In this document: in pieces, positions 16,355 through 24,418 of the stretch
Position numbering within the stretch: the first letter of the stretch is position 1
Layout: each line of letters starts with the position of its first letter
Source: Streptomyces sclerotialus
GTDB taxonomy: Bacteria > Actinomycetota > Actinomycetes > Streptomycetales > Streptomycetaceae
Length of the DNA: 64,000 nucleotides
Assembly (NCBI GenBank): GCA_000719105.1
Contig: JODX01000010.1
Coordinates: forward strand, 1-64,000
Direction: 5' to 3'
Notes under the pieces: model-generated
Database searches by the model: none
Seen by the model: only the letters and a program-made list of their open reading frames with translations
Told to the model about the DNA's origin: nothing
Translations under genes and position numbers: made by a program

Positions 16355-17113
16355 GTGTCGACGCCGTTCTATGTCTCACCTCAGCAGGCGATGGCCGACC
16401 GGGCGGAGTACGCCCGCAAGGGCATCGCCCGTGGCCGCAGCCTGGTCGTGCTGCAGTACGCCGACGGCATCGTCTTCGTCGGCGAGAACCCGTCCCGTGC
16501 GCTGCACAAGTTCAGCGAGATCTACGACCGGATCGGCTTCGCGGCCGCCGGCAAGTACAACGAGTACGAGAACCTGCGGATCGGCGGTGTGCGCTACGCC
16601 GACCTGCGCGGCTACACGTACGACCGTGACGACGTGACGGCCCGCGGGCTCGCCAACGTCTACGCGCAGACGCTGGGCACGATCTTCTCCTCCGCGGCCG
16701 AGAAGCCGTACGAGGTGGAGCTGGTCGTCGCCGAGGTGGGCGAGACGCCGGAGGGCGACCAGATCTACCGGCTGCCGCACGACGGCTCGATCGTGGACGA
16801 GCACGGCTCGGTCGCGGTCGGGGGCAACGCCGAGCAGATCAGCAGCTACCTGGACCAGCGGCACCAGGACGGCATGTCGCTGGCCGAGGCGCTGAAGCTG
16901 GCCGTGCAGGCCCTGTCCCGGGACACCAACGGCAGCGAGCGGGAGATCCCCGCGGAGCGCCTGGAGGTCGCGGTGCTGGACCGTACACGTCCGCAGCAGC
17001 GCAAGTTCAAGCGGATCGTGGGCCGTCAGCTTCAGCGTCTGCTGCAGGCGAACGGCGCGGAGACGGCCGCCGAGGCCGAGGCCGAGGCCGAGAGCGGCGA
17101 CGAGGAGAAGTAA
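16355..17113 (+). CDS. prcA: 20S proteasome alpha subunit
   Basis: A 252-residue non-catalytic subunit forming the outer heptameric rings and the gate. The N-terminus [31 protein letters not shown] is the alpha-type H0 helix and gating segment. The beta-sandwich core follows ([38 protein letters not shown]). The tail is Ala/Glu-rich and poorly conserved. GTG 16355 has AAAGGGA upstream. It lies directly behind prcB in one operon and is closed by a hairpin at 17132-17159. ARC docks on its outer surface pockets. Confidence 0.96.
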   Translation: MSTPFYVSPQQAMADRAEYARKGIARGRSLVVLQYADGIVFVGENPSRALHKFSEIYDRIGFAAAGKYNEYENLRIGGVRYADLRGYTYDRDDVTARGLANVYAQTLGTIFSSAAEKPYEVELVVAEVGETPEGDQIYRLPHDGSIVDEHGSVAVGGNAEQISSYLDQRHQDGMSLAEALKLAVQALSRDTNGSEREIPAERLEVAVLDRTRPQQRKFKRIVGRQLQRLLQANGAETAAEAEAEAESGDEEK

Positions 17114-17131
17114 CCCCCACCGCCCGACGGT

Positions 17132-17159
17132 GCGCCCCGGCCGCTCGAGGCCGGGGCGC
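17132..17159. terminator. Hairpin after prcA
   Basis: Perfect 11-bp arms 17132-17142 and 17149-17159 with a 6-nt loop. It lies between prcA and the convergent LacI-type regulator gene and may serve both. Confidence 0.85.
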
Positions 17160-17191
17160 GCGGCGTTGTGGGGTACGGCAGCGGCGCCGGG

Positions 17192-18220
17192 TCAGCGGCG
17201 CCCCGGTCCGGGTGGTGGGGCCGTGGAGCCCCGCACGACCAGCTCCACGGGAATGTCGCCGGCGTCCGGTGTGCGTCCCTCCAGGACGGCCAGCAGGGCC
17301 CGCATGCCGCGCTCCCCGAAGAGTTCCGCGTCCAGGCGGACCGTCGTCAGCTCCGGGTCGAGGGCCGTGGCGAGGGCCAGGTCGTCGAGCCCGGTGACGG
17401 AGAGGTCGTCGGGGACGCGCAGGCCGAGCCGACGGGCCGCTTTGTACGCGCCGGCGGCGAGTATGTCGTCGTCGCAGACGAGTGCGGTGGGCCGGGGGCC
17501 CGGACCGGCGAGGGCGGCCTCGGCGGCGGCCCGGGCGCCGTCGATGGAGATCGGCGTCCGAGCGGTGCTCACCCGGGTGCCGGGGACCGCGCCGACGCGT
17601 GCGGCCAGTTCACGCGCGCGTACCTCGAAGGTCCAGGAGGCGATGCCGGCGGCCAGGTGCAGGAAGTGCCGGTGGCCGAGGGCGAGCAGGTGGTCGGCGG
17701 CCTGCCGGACGCCGTCGGCGATGTCGAGGTTGACCGTGGCGGCGCCGAGGCTGCCGTCGGGATCGCTGTCGAGCATGACCAGGGGGAGCTGGTCGCCGCG
17801 GATGGCGGTGAGGGCGTCGGCGGCCATGGAGGAGGCGATGACGCCGTCCAGGGCGGCCTGGGCGGAGGCGAAGGGGTCGCGGGCGGGGCCGATGCCCTCG
17901 GGGGAGGGGTACAGCACGACGCCGAAGCCGTGCTGTGCGGCTATGCGGGCGGCTCCGGTGTAGACGCCGGCGAAGAACTCGGTGGTGAGGGCGGGGACCA
18001 CGAGCAGGACGGTGCGGGTGTGGCCGAGGCGGAGGTTGCGCGCGGCGAGGTTCGGCCGGTAGCCCAGTTCGTCCGCGGCCTCCCGGACGCGCCGGACGGT
18101 CGCCTCCGAGACCCGTCCGCGCCATTTGTCGCCGAGGACGAGGGAGACCGCCGCCTGGGAGACCCCGGCGGCCTGGGCGACGTCACGGCTGGTGGGGCGG
18201 GTGCTGCTGCCTCGTGCCAC
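17192..18220 (-). CDS. LacI-family transcriptional repressor
   Basis: A 342-residue regulator. The N-terminal helix-turn-helix with hinge is TSRDVAQAAGVSQAAVSLVLGDKWRGRVSEATVRRVREAADELGYRPNLAARNLR. A periplasmic-binding-protein-like sensor domain follows (ALVCDDDILAAGAYKAARRLGLRVPDDLSVTGLDD). Such proteins normally sense a sugar or nucleoside. GTG 18220 was chosen because GAAGGAGC lies at good spacing; an ATG at 18262 would add 14 residues but has no ribosome site and falls close to the candidate operator. It is divergent from an MFS gene, the usual arrangement for a repressor and its transporter target. Confidence 0.9.
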   Translation of the reverse strand: MARGSSTRPTSRDVAQAAGVSQAAVSLVLGDKWRGRVSEATVRRVREAADELGYRPNLAARNLRLGHTRTVLLVVPALTTEFFAGVYTGAARIAAQHGFGVVLYPSPEGIGPARDPFASAQAALDGVIASSMAADALTAIRGDQLPLVMLDSDPDGSLGAATVNLDIADGVRQAADHLLALGHRHFLHLAAGIASWTFEVRARELAARVGAVPGTRVSTARTPISIDGARAAAEAALAGPGPRPTALVCDDDILAAGAYKAARRLGLRVPDDLSVTGLDDLALATALDPELTTVRLDAELFGERGMRALLAVLEGRTPDAGDIPVELVVRGSTAPPPGPGRR

Positions 18221-18264
18221 CGGCGGCCTGCTCCTTCGTCTGGACTCGTCGACAGCGCACATGG

Positions 18265-18291
18265 TACGTATGACGACGGACGTTATACGTA
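18265..18291. promoter_or_regulatory. Candidate LacI-family operator in the divergent region
   Basis: Arms TACGTATGACG (18265-18275) and CGTTATACGTA (18281-18291) are inverted with one mismatch across a 5-bp spacer. It is A/T-richer than its surroundings and sits midway between the divergent regulator and MFS genes. It is the natural candidate for autoregulation. Confidence 0.6.
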
Positions 18292-18346
18292 ACACGTCGG
18301 GCTCCGAGCCCGGTCGGCGTCGCGAAAGGCAGGGGAAGGGCAGGAC

Positions 18347-19609
18347 ATGGCCTCCGGATATCTGGAGATTCTCAGGGCGAGGCACGCCACGCGCCTGCTC
18401 GTCGGCACGCTCGTGGGCCGGCTGCCGAACGCGACCGCCGCGATCGCCGTGGTGCTCTTCGTCCGCGCGGAGGGCGGCAGCTACAGCCTCGCCGGGGTGC
18501 TCGCCGCCGTGTACGGGGTCGCCAACGCGGTGGGGCAGCCGCTGCTGGGCCGGCTGGTGGACCTGTACGGGCAGCCGCGCGTGCAGGTGCCGGCCGCGGT
18601 CGTCTCGGGGCTCGGGATGACGGCGTTCGCCTTCGTGGGGCTGGAGCCGCCCGCGGTGGCCTACGCCGCGATGGCGGTCGCCGGTCTGTTCACGCCGCCG
18701 CTGGAGGGCGGCCTGCGGGCGCTGTGGCCGTCCGTGCTGCGCGGCAAGGAGGAGCGGGTCCACACGGCGTGCGCGATGGACGCGGTGGCGCAGGAGGTGA
18801 TGTTCACCGTCGGGCCGCTGCTGGTGACGCTGTTCGTGGCGCTGTGGGACCCGCGGGCGGCGCTGGTCCTGCTCAATGTCATAGGTGTGCTCGGTGCCCT
18901 GTCCGTGGCCGTGTCGCCGCCCTCGCGCGCGTGGCGTTCGGAGCCGCGGGAGGCGCACTGGCTGGGTGCGCTGCGCTCGCCGGGGCTGCTGGCGCTGCTG
19001 GCGGCGTTCCTGTTCGTGGGGATCGCGCTCGGCTCCATCACGCTGGCGGCCCAGTCGTACGCGGACGACAACGGCGGGGACGCGGTGTACGGGTGGCTGA
19101 TGGCCGCGCTTGGGCTGGGTGCCCTGGTAGGTGGTGCCGTGTACGGGGCGCGGCAGTGGCTCGGTGCCCCGGAGCGCCGACTGCAGGCGCTGGTGGCGCT
19201 GCTGGCGGTCTGTTACCTGCCGCTGATGCTGCTGCCCGGTCCGATGGGCATGACGGCACTGACGGCGGTCGCGGGTGTCTTCCTCGCGCCGTCGATCGCC
19301 TGTGCGTTCGTCATCGTGGACCGGCACGCGCCGCGGGGCACCGTCACGGAGGCGTTCTCCTGGCTGGTGACGACGTTCACGGTGGGCTCGTCGGTGGGAA
19401 CCGGCTTGACGGGGCCCGTCGTGGAGTGGGGCGGGACCTCGTGGGGCTTCGCGGTGCCCGGTGCGGCGGGAGGCGTGGCGCTGCTGGTTCTGCTGGTCAC
19501 GGGGCGGGTCCTCGCGGTTTCCCACGGGGGAGCGGTTGTTGCGGTCTCATCCGAAAATGATCCGAACCGTGCTGTCGAACCCCGTTTCAGTTCCGGGGAT
19601 CGGGCGTAA
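18347..19609 (+). CDS. Major facilitator superfamily transporter
   Basis: A 420-residue integral membrane protein with about 12 hydrophobic segments and the MFS loop motif after the second span (GQPLLGRLVDLYGQPR). It belongs to the drug/sugar exporter type, but the substrate cannot be inferred. It is divergent from the LacI-type gene. It ends only 9 bp before pafA, so pafA is probably transcribed, at least in part, by read-through from this gene. This puts a proteasome gene downstream of an apparently unrelated, ligand-controlled promoter. Confidence 0.88.
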   Translation: MASGYLEILRARHATRLLVGTLVGRLPNATAAIAVVLFVRAEGGSYSLAGVLAAVYGVANAVGQPLLGRLVDLYGQPRVQVPAAVVSGLGMTAFAFVGLEPPAVAYAAMAVAGLFTPPLEGGLRALWPSVLRGKEERVHTACAMDAVAQEVMFTVGPLLVTLFVALWDPRAALVLLNVIGVLGALSVAVSPPSRAWRSEPREAHWLGALRSPGLLALLAAFLFVGIALGSITLAAQSYADDNGGDAVYGWLMAALGLGALVGGAVYGARQWLGAPERRLQALVALLAVCYLPLMLLPGPMGMTALTAVAGVFLAPSIACAFVIVDRHAPRGTVTEAFSWLVTTFTVGSSVGTGLTGPVVEWGGTSWGFAVPGAAGGVALLVLLVTGRVLAVSHGGAVVAVSSENDPNRAVEPRFSSGDRA

Positions 19610-19618
19610 TGTTCAGTC

Positions 19619-20980
19619 ATGGACCGCCGCATTTTCGGGCTGGAGAACGAGTACGGCGTCACGTGTACGTTCAGGGGACAGCGCCGGCTGTCTCCCGACG
19701 AGGTGGCGCGGTACCTCTTCCGCCGTGTCGTGTCATGGGGCCGCAGCAGCAATGTGTTTCTGCGCAACGGCGCCCGCCTCTATCTCGATGTGGGATCGCA
19801 CCCGGAATACGCGACACCCGAATGTGACAACGTGACCGAACTGGTCACCCACGACAAGGCCGGCGAGCGCATCCTGGAAGGGCTGCTGGTCGACGCGGAA
19901 CGACGCCTGCACGAGGAGGGAATCGCGGGCGACGTCTACCTCTTCAAGAACAACACCGACTCGGCGGGCAACTCCTACGGCTGCCACGAGAACTATCTGG
20001 TGGCCCGGCACGGGGAGTTCTCCCGCCTCGCGGACATCCTCATCCCGTTCCTCGTCACCCGGCAGCTGCTGTGCGGCGCCGGCAAGGTGCTGCAGACACC
20101 GCGCGGTGCCGTGTACTGCGTCAGCCAGCGCGCCGAGCACATCTGGGAGGGCGTCTCCTCGGCGACGACCCGGTCCCGGCCGATCATCAACACGCGCGAC
20201 GAGCCGCATGCGGACGCCGAGCGCTACCGCCGCCTCCACGTCATCGTGGGCGACTCGAACATGTCCGAGACGACCATGCTGCTCAAGGTCGGCGCCACCG
20301 ACCTGGTGCTGCGCATGATCGAGGCGGGCACGGTGATGCGGGACCTGACCCTGGAGAACCCGATCCGGGCGATCCGCGAGGTCAGCCATGACATCACGGG
20401 CCGGCGCAAGGTGCGCCTCGCCAGCGGCCGCGAGGCCTCCGCCCTGGAGGTGCAGCGGGAGTACTACGAGAAGGCCGTGGACTTCTGCGAGCGCCGCGGG
20501 ATCCGCACCGGCACCGTGGAGCGGGTCCTGGAGCTGTGGGGCCGGACGCTCGAGGCGATCGAGTCGGAGGACCTCGACCGGATCGGCACCGAGATCGACT
20601 GGGTCATGAAGTACAAGCTCATCGAACGGTACCGGGCCAAGCACAACATGACCATGTCCAATCCGCGGGTCGCGCAGATAGACCTCGCCTACCACGACAT
20701 CCACCGTCGGCGGGGGCTTTACTACCTGCTGGAGAAGAAGGGGCAGGCCGCCCGCGTCTGCAACGACTTGAAGATCTTCGAGGGCAAGTCCGTTCCCCCG
20801 CAGACCACTCGGGCCCGGCTGCGCGGCGACTTCATCCGGCGCGCCCAGGAACAGCGCCGTGATTTCACCGTCGACTGGGTGCATCTGAAGCTCAACGACC
20901 AGGCACAGCGCACCGTGTTGTGCAAGGACCCGTTCCGATCGGTGGACGACCGGGTGGAGAAGCTGATCGCCGGAATGTGA
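19619..20980 (+). CDS. pafA: Pup-protein ligase PafA
   Basis: A 453-residue ATP-dependent ligase that joins the C-terminal glutamate of Pup to substrate lysines. It shares the glutamine-synthetase-like fold of Dop: FGLENEYG (nucleotide/metal, Glu9), catalytic Asp57 in [33 protein letters not shown], and [13 protein letters not shown]. It lacks the Dop-loop insertion. ATG 19619 has only a weak ribosome site and starts 9 bp after the MFS stop, implying coupling or a promoter within the 3' end of that gene. No strong terminator is seen between it and the FKBP gene. Confidence 0.96.
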   Translation: MDRRIFGLENEYGVTCTFRGQRRLSPDEVARYLFRRVVSWGRSSNVFLRNGARLYLDVGSHPEYATPECDNVTELVTHDKAGERILEGLLVDAERRLHEEGIAGDVYLFKNNTDSAGNSYGCHENYLVARHGEFSRLADILIPFLVTRQLLCGAGKVLQTPRGAVYCVSQRAEHIWEGVSSATTRSRPIINTRDEPHADAERYRRLHVIVGDSNMSETTMLLKVGATDLVLRMIEAGTVMRDLTLENPIRAIREVSHDITGRRKVRLASGREASALEVQREYYEKAVDFCERRGIRTGTVERVLELWGRTLEAIESEDLDRIGTEIDWVMKYKLIERYRAKHNMTMSNPRVAQIDLAYHDIHRRRGLYYLLEKKGQAARVCNDLKIFEGKSVPPQTTRARLRGDFIRRAQEQRRDFTVDWVHLKLNDQAQRTVLCKDPFRSVDDRVEKLIAGM

Positions 20981-21134
20981 GCCGGACCGCGTTCCGTCCA
21001 TGCGGCAGGGTCTTTCCGGCCGGAATACGGAACGCAACGCGGGGCGTCGTACGTTGGCCGTACGGCGCCCTTCTCACACCGTAGAGTTGCGCGCACGCCA
21101 TCACCCGGAATCGACCCGATACGAGGCCCCCACC

Positions 21135-22130
21135 GTGCGCCGACGCTCACTCCTCATCGCCGTACCCGCCGGACTCGCGACGCTCGCCGCATGCGGCGAC
21201 GACAAGTCGGACGCGTCCGACGACAGCAGCAGCCCGTCCGAGTCCTCGAGTGCCGCGGCGAAGCCGCCGAAGATCGTGGACGGTCCGCTGCCGGCGATCA
21301 CGGCGGGCAAGGAGTTCGGCGAGAAGCCGACCGTCGCCAAGGGCAGCGGCGACCCGTCGGAGAACCTCGCGGTGAAGACGGTGATCGCGGGCAACGGCCG
21401 GACGGTCGCCGAGAACGACTACGTCCAGGTGCACTACCTGGGCCAGATCTGGGACTCGGCGAAGGTCTTCGACAACTCCTACGACCGTAAGTCGCCGCCG
21501 TTCTTCCAGCTTGCCCAGGGCGGCATCATCGACGGCTGGCGGTACGGCCTGGCAGGCCGGAAGGCCGGCAGCCGGGTCGCGATGGCGGTGCCCCCGACCT
21601 GGGGTTACGGCTCGGAGGGCAGGGAGCAGGCGGGCATCGATGGCACCGACACCCTGGTTTTCGTGATCGACGTCGAGAACACCTTCAACGCCAAGAGCTC
21701 CGCCGAGGGCGAGGAGGTAGCCCAGGACGACACCGCGCTGCCGAAGGCCGGCACCAACAAGGACGGCAAGGCGCCCTCCATCGAGATGCCGAAGGCGGAC
21801 CCGCCCGCCAAGCTCGTCGCGAACTACGTGCTGGAGGGTGACGGCCCGGAGGTCGGGGCCGACGACACCGTCCTCGTGCAGTACAAGGGCGTGGTCTGGG
21901 ACACCGGCAAGGAGTTCGACTCGACGTACGGCCGCGAGCAGCTGAGTTCGTTCTCGCTGCAGCAGGTCGTCAAGGGCTGGTCGCAGGGCATGGCCGGGAA
22001 GAAGGTCGGCAGCCGCATCCTCATCGTGATCCCGCCGAAGCTCGGCTACGGCGACACCCCGCCGAGCGGCAGCGGCATCGAGAAGGACTCCACGATGGTG
22101 TTCACCGTCGACATCCTGGCGAAGATGTGA
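21135..22130 (+). CDS. Lipoprotein with two FKBP-type peptidyl-prolyl isomerase domains
   Basis: A 331-residue extracytoplasmic foldase. The signal sequence RRRSLLIAVPAGLATLAAC ends in a lipobox with Cys20; the leading arginines make Tat-dependent export possible. After a Ser-rich linker come two FKBP domains (about 77-182 and 225-331). Domain 2 has the canonical VQYKGVVWDTGKEFDSTY and VVKGWSQGMAGKKVGSR; domain 1 is more divergent (GGIIDGWRYGLAGRKAG). It presumably assists folding outside the membrane. GTG 21135 gives the compact signal peptide; TAGAGT at 21082-21087 is a candidate -10. A single-domain FKBP gene follows. Confidence 0.92.
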   Translation: MRRRSLLIAVPAGLATLAACGDDKSDASDDSSSPSESSSAAAKPPKIVDGPLPAITAGKEFGEKPTVAKGSGDPSENLAVKTVIAGNGRTVAENDYVQVHYLGQIWDSAKVFDNSYDRKSPPFFQLAQGGIIDGWRYGLAGRKAGSRVAMAVPPTWGYGSEGREQAGIDGTDTLVFVIDVENTFNAKSSAEGEEVAQDDTALPKAGTNKDGKAPSIEMPKADPPAKLVANYVLEGDGPEVGADDTVLVQYKGVVWDTGKEFDSTYGREQLSSFSLQQVVKGWSQGMAGKKVGSRILIVIPPKLGYGDTPPSGSGIEKDSTMVFTVDILAKM

Positions 22131-22249
22131 CCCGCTCGGGGATGTAAGACTGTCCGCGTTGCCTTGTGCGTGCACGAGCGTTCGTACGCGAGCCTTCATG
22201 CACGAACATGCGCACACCAGCATTCGTACCCGAGCAGGAGCCTCAAGAC

Positions 22250-22624
22250 GTGAGCATCGAGAAGCCCGAGATCGACTTCCCGGGCGGCGAGCCCCCGAAG
22301 GACCTCGAGATCAAGGACATCTGGGAGGGCGACGGCCCGGTCGCCGAGGCGGGCGCCACCGTCTCGGTCCACTACGTGGGCGTGTCCTTCTCCACCGGCG
22401 AGGAGTTCGACGCCTCCTGGAACCGCGGCACGCCGCTGCAGTTCCAGCTGGGCGCCGGCCAGGTCATCAAGGGCTGGGACCAGGGCGTCCAGGGCATGAA
22501 GGTCGGCGGCCGCCGCCAGCTGACCATCCCGGCGCACCTGGCGTACGGCGACCGCGGCGCCGGCGGCGGCCGTATCGCCCCCGGCGAGACGCTGATCTTC
22601 GTCTGCGACCTGGTCGCCGTCTGA
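22250..22624 (+). CDS. Single-domain FKBP-type peptidyl-prolyl cis-trans isomerase
   Basis: A 124-residue cytoplasmic FKBP with no signal peptide. It has the full FK506-binding pattern: VSVHYVGVSFSTGEEFDASW, QFQLGAGQVIKGWDQGVQGMKVGGRRQLTIP and ETLIFVCDLVAV. GTG 22250 has CAGGAG 9 nt upstream. TAAGAC at 22145-22150 may be a separate -10, which would leave a leader of about 95 nt containing several inverted GTGCA/TGCAC-like words. It follows the lipoprotein FKBP by 119 bp and precedes a long repeat-rich spacer. Confidence 0.94.
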   Translation: MSIEKPEIDFPGGEPPKDLEIKDIWEGDGPVAEAGATVSVHYVGVSFSTGEEFDASWNRGTPLQFQLGAGQVIKGWDQGVQGMKVGGRRQLTIPAHLAYGDRGAGGGRIAPGETLIFVCDLVAV

Positions 22625-22740
22625 CGGACCGGCGACGCGTGCCTCCGGCGGTCTGACCGTTTCGGTGGTCGGCCCCGAGCGGTCGGGGCCGACCTCCGGT
22701 GGCCCGCTGGTCTGGTGGACCGCTGGTCTAACGGTCCGCT

Positions 22741-23007
22741 TGTCCGGTGGCTCGACCGTCCGGTGGCTGCTCGTCTGGCAGCTGTTCGTCCGGCGGGCGC
22801 CTGTCCGGCGGGCTGTCTGTCCGGTGGGCTGTCTGTCCGGTGGGCTGTCTGTCCGGCGGGCTGCTTGCCCGGTGGACTGTCTCTCTGGCGGGCTGCCTGT
22901 CCGGCGGCCTGCTTGCCCGTAGCCTGCCTGTCCGGTGGGTTGTCTGCTCGGCCGTCTGCCTGTCCGGTGGGTTGTCCGTTCGGCAGTCTGTCCGGCCCGG
23001 TGGTTCC
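22741..23007. repeat. Degenerate 16-bp tandem repeat, about 16 copies
   Basis: The unit is close to CTGTCCGGTGGGCTGT. Copies at 22801, 22817, 22833 and 22849 are nearly identical, and further copies with 1-6 changes continue every 15-16 bp to about 23007 and back to about 22741. The 16-bp period is not a multiple of three, which argues against a coding role. The unit is strongly strand-asymmetric (G/T-rich on the plus strand). Confidence 0.85.
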
Positions 23008-23060
23008 TACGTCCGGACGTCGTGACAGACAGCCCGTAGTCACTGGGCCGCCACAGACAG

Positions 23061-23110
23061 CCCGTCGGTCACCGGGCCGCCGCCGCGGCGGCGGCCCGGT
23101 GACCGACGGG
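23061..23110. terminator. 50-bp perfect palindrome
   Basis: Arms 23061-23085 and 23086-23110 are exactly complementary with no spacer. As RNA it would form a hairpin of over 20 bp and could terminate transcription from the FKBP genes. It overlaps the second copy of a 28-29 bp direct duplication. Confidence 0.75.
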
Positions 23111-23387
23111 GCCGGCCGAGTGGGGCACCGCTCGGGTGGCCCGAAAGCCCGCGGCGGCCGACCGCGGGCGGTCCGGACCCGGTGCGGTCCGGGCCCGAGG
23201 GTGGTGCGCCACCTGGGCCGGTCCGGCTGCCGTACTCATGGCCCGGCAGCCGTCACCGTCCACACGACATACTCCGGTCGGCCGACGGCCCGGCCGCACC
23301 CGGGCCGGCGGCCGACCGCCCGGTGAGCGGGAGGCGACCGGACCCGACCGTCCGGGGCCATGCCCGCCCGGACATGGCCCTCGGCTT

Positions 23388-23415
23388 TTGCCGCGGTACC
23401 CCGGAGCGGTACGGT
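23388..23415 (+). promoter_or_regulatory. Candidate promoter of pafB
   Basis: TTGCCG (23388-23393) and TACGGT (23410-23415) are separated by 16 bp, a fair match to a vegetative actinobacterial promoter. The start codon of the WYL gene lies 33 bp further on. Confidence 0.5.
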
Positions 23416-23448
23416 CATCCGTCAGAAGCACCATAGGGAAGGGCGTCG

Positions 23449-24402
23449 ATGGCCATTGCCAAGGCCGAGCGGCTGATGAACCTGGCGCTGTGTCTGCTCG
23501 GGACGCGGCGGCCGCTCAGCAAGCGCGAGCTTCGGGAGTCCATCGAGGCATACCTCGAGGCAGGGTCCGACGACTCCTTCAACCGCATGTTCGAGCGGGA
23601 CAAGGACGACCTCCGCGAGCTCGGCCTGGTGATCGAGACCGTCGAGAACCTCGAGGGCGAGGTCGGCTACCTCGCCCGCCGGGACAGCAACCGCCTCCCG
23701 CCGATCACCCTCGACGCCGAGGAGGCCGCGGCCCTCGGTCTCGCCGCCAAGGTCTGGCAGCAGGCCCGCCTCGCCGGTGCCGCCAGCGGCGCCCTGCAGA
23801 AGCTGCGGGCGGCCGGCCTGCCCGAGGACGTCGACCCGTACGAGGCCCACGGCGCCCTCGAGCCCCGTATCCCCGTGCACGAGGCCGCCTTCGAGCCGCT
23901 GATGCTCGCCTGCCGCGACCGCCGTCCCGTCGTCTTCGACTATCGCAAGGCCACCGCCGCCCGCCCCGAGACCCGTACGGTCGAGCCGTGGGCGCTGGAG
24001 TGCTGGCGCGGACACTGGTACCTGGCAGGCTGGGACCGCGACCGGGGCGCCGAGCGCGTCTTCCGGCTGTCGCGCATCACCGGCAGGGTCAAGTCCCGCA
24101 GCGGCACCTTCACCGCCGAGGTCCCCGACGTCGTCACCGTGCGCGAGACCGTCGCGAGCTGGGCGGGGGAGATCGCGAACCGCTCCGCGCGCATCCGGCT
24201 GCGCACCGGCGCCGGTTACCCCTTGCGGGCGAAAGCCACCTCCGTACGGGAACTCGGCGACGGCTGGGACGAGTTGGAGATTCCGTACGGGCACGGACTC
24301 GATGCCTGGCTGGTGGAGTTCGGGCCCGACGTGGTGGTCCTGGAACCGGCCGAGCTGCGGGCCGACGTGGTGGACCGGCTGCGCGCCGTGGCCAAGGGCT
24401 GA
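23449..24402 (+). CDS. pafB: WYL-domain transcriptional activator PafB
   Basis: A 317-residue regulator. An N-terminal winged helix (AERLMNLALCLLGTRRPLSKRELRESI) is followed by a WYL domain with WALECWRGHWYLAGWDRDRGAERVFRLSRI and a C-terminal WCX region. In mycobacteria PafB pairs with PafC as the transcriptional activator of the LexA-independent DNA-damage response; it is linked to proteasome genes but is not a proteasome component. ATG 23449 has AGGGAAGG upstream. It is followed 16 bp later by pafC, indicating an operon and stoichiometric production. Confidence 0.93.
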   Translation: MAIAKAERLMNLALCLLGTRRPLSKRELRESIEAYLEAGSDDSFNRMFERDKDDLRELGLVIETVENLEGEVGYLARRDSNRLPPITLDAEEAAALGLAAKVWQQARLAGAASGALQKLRAAGLPEDVDPYEAHGALEPRIPVHEAAFEPLMLACRDRRPVVFDYRKATAARPETRTVEPWALECWRGHWYLAGWDRDRGAERVFRLSRITGRVKSRSGTFTAEVPDVVTVRETVASWAGEIANRSARIRLRTGAGYPLRAKATSVRELGDGWDELEIPYGHGLDAWLVEFGPDVVVLEPAELRADVVDRLRAVAKG

Positions 24403-24418
24403 GGGAGACGAACGACAA

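Larger units (their letters stand above)
22625..23448. other. 824-bp non-coding spacer with tandem repeats and palindrome
   Basis: I see no credible gene, although several frames stay open because of base composition and the repeats. The 5' half is a degenerate 16-bp tandem array, then a short direct duplication (23025-23052 and 23053-23081), then a 50-bp perfect palindrome. Near the end lie a weak 8-bp hairpin (23355-23380) and the promoter of the following WYL gene. Each element is listed separately. Confidence 0.7.

Noticed and set aside
14916..17113. Horizontal acquisition of the proteasome genes
   Set aside because: Base composition and codon use match the surroundings, and the order is the usual actinobacterial one.
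22741..23007. Possible CRISPR array
   Set aside because: Copies are head to tail with no spacers, are degenerate, and no cas genes lie nearby; the RecB-like nuclease at 5811 has a Cas4-like fold but no CRISPR context.
22715..23326. 203-residue plus-strand frame in the repeat spacer
   Set aside because: It arises from the 16-bp repeats, which shift frame at every copy, and lacks a ribosome site. All frames look equally open.
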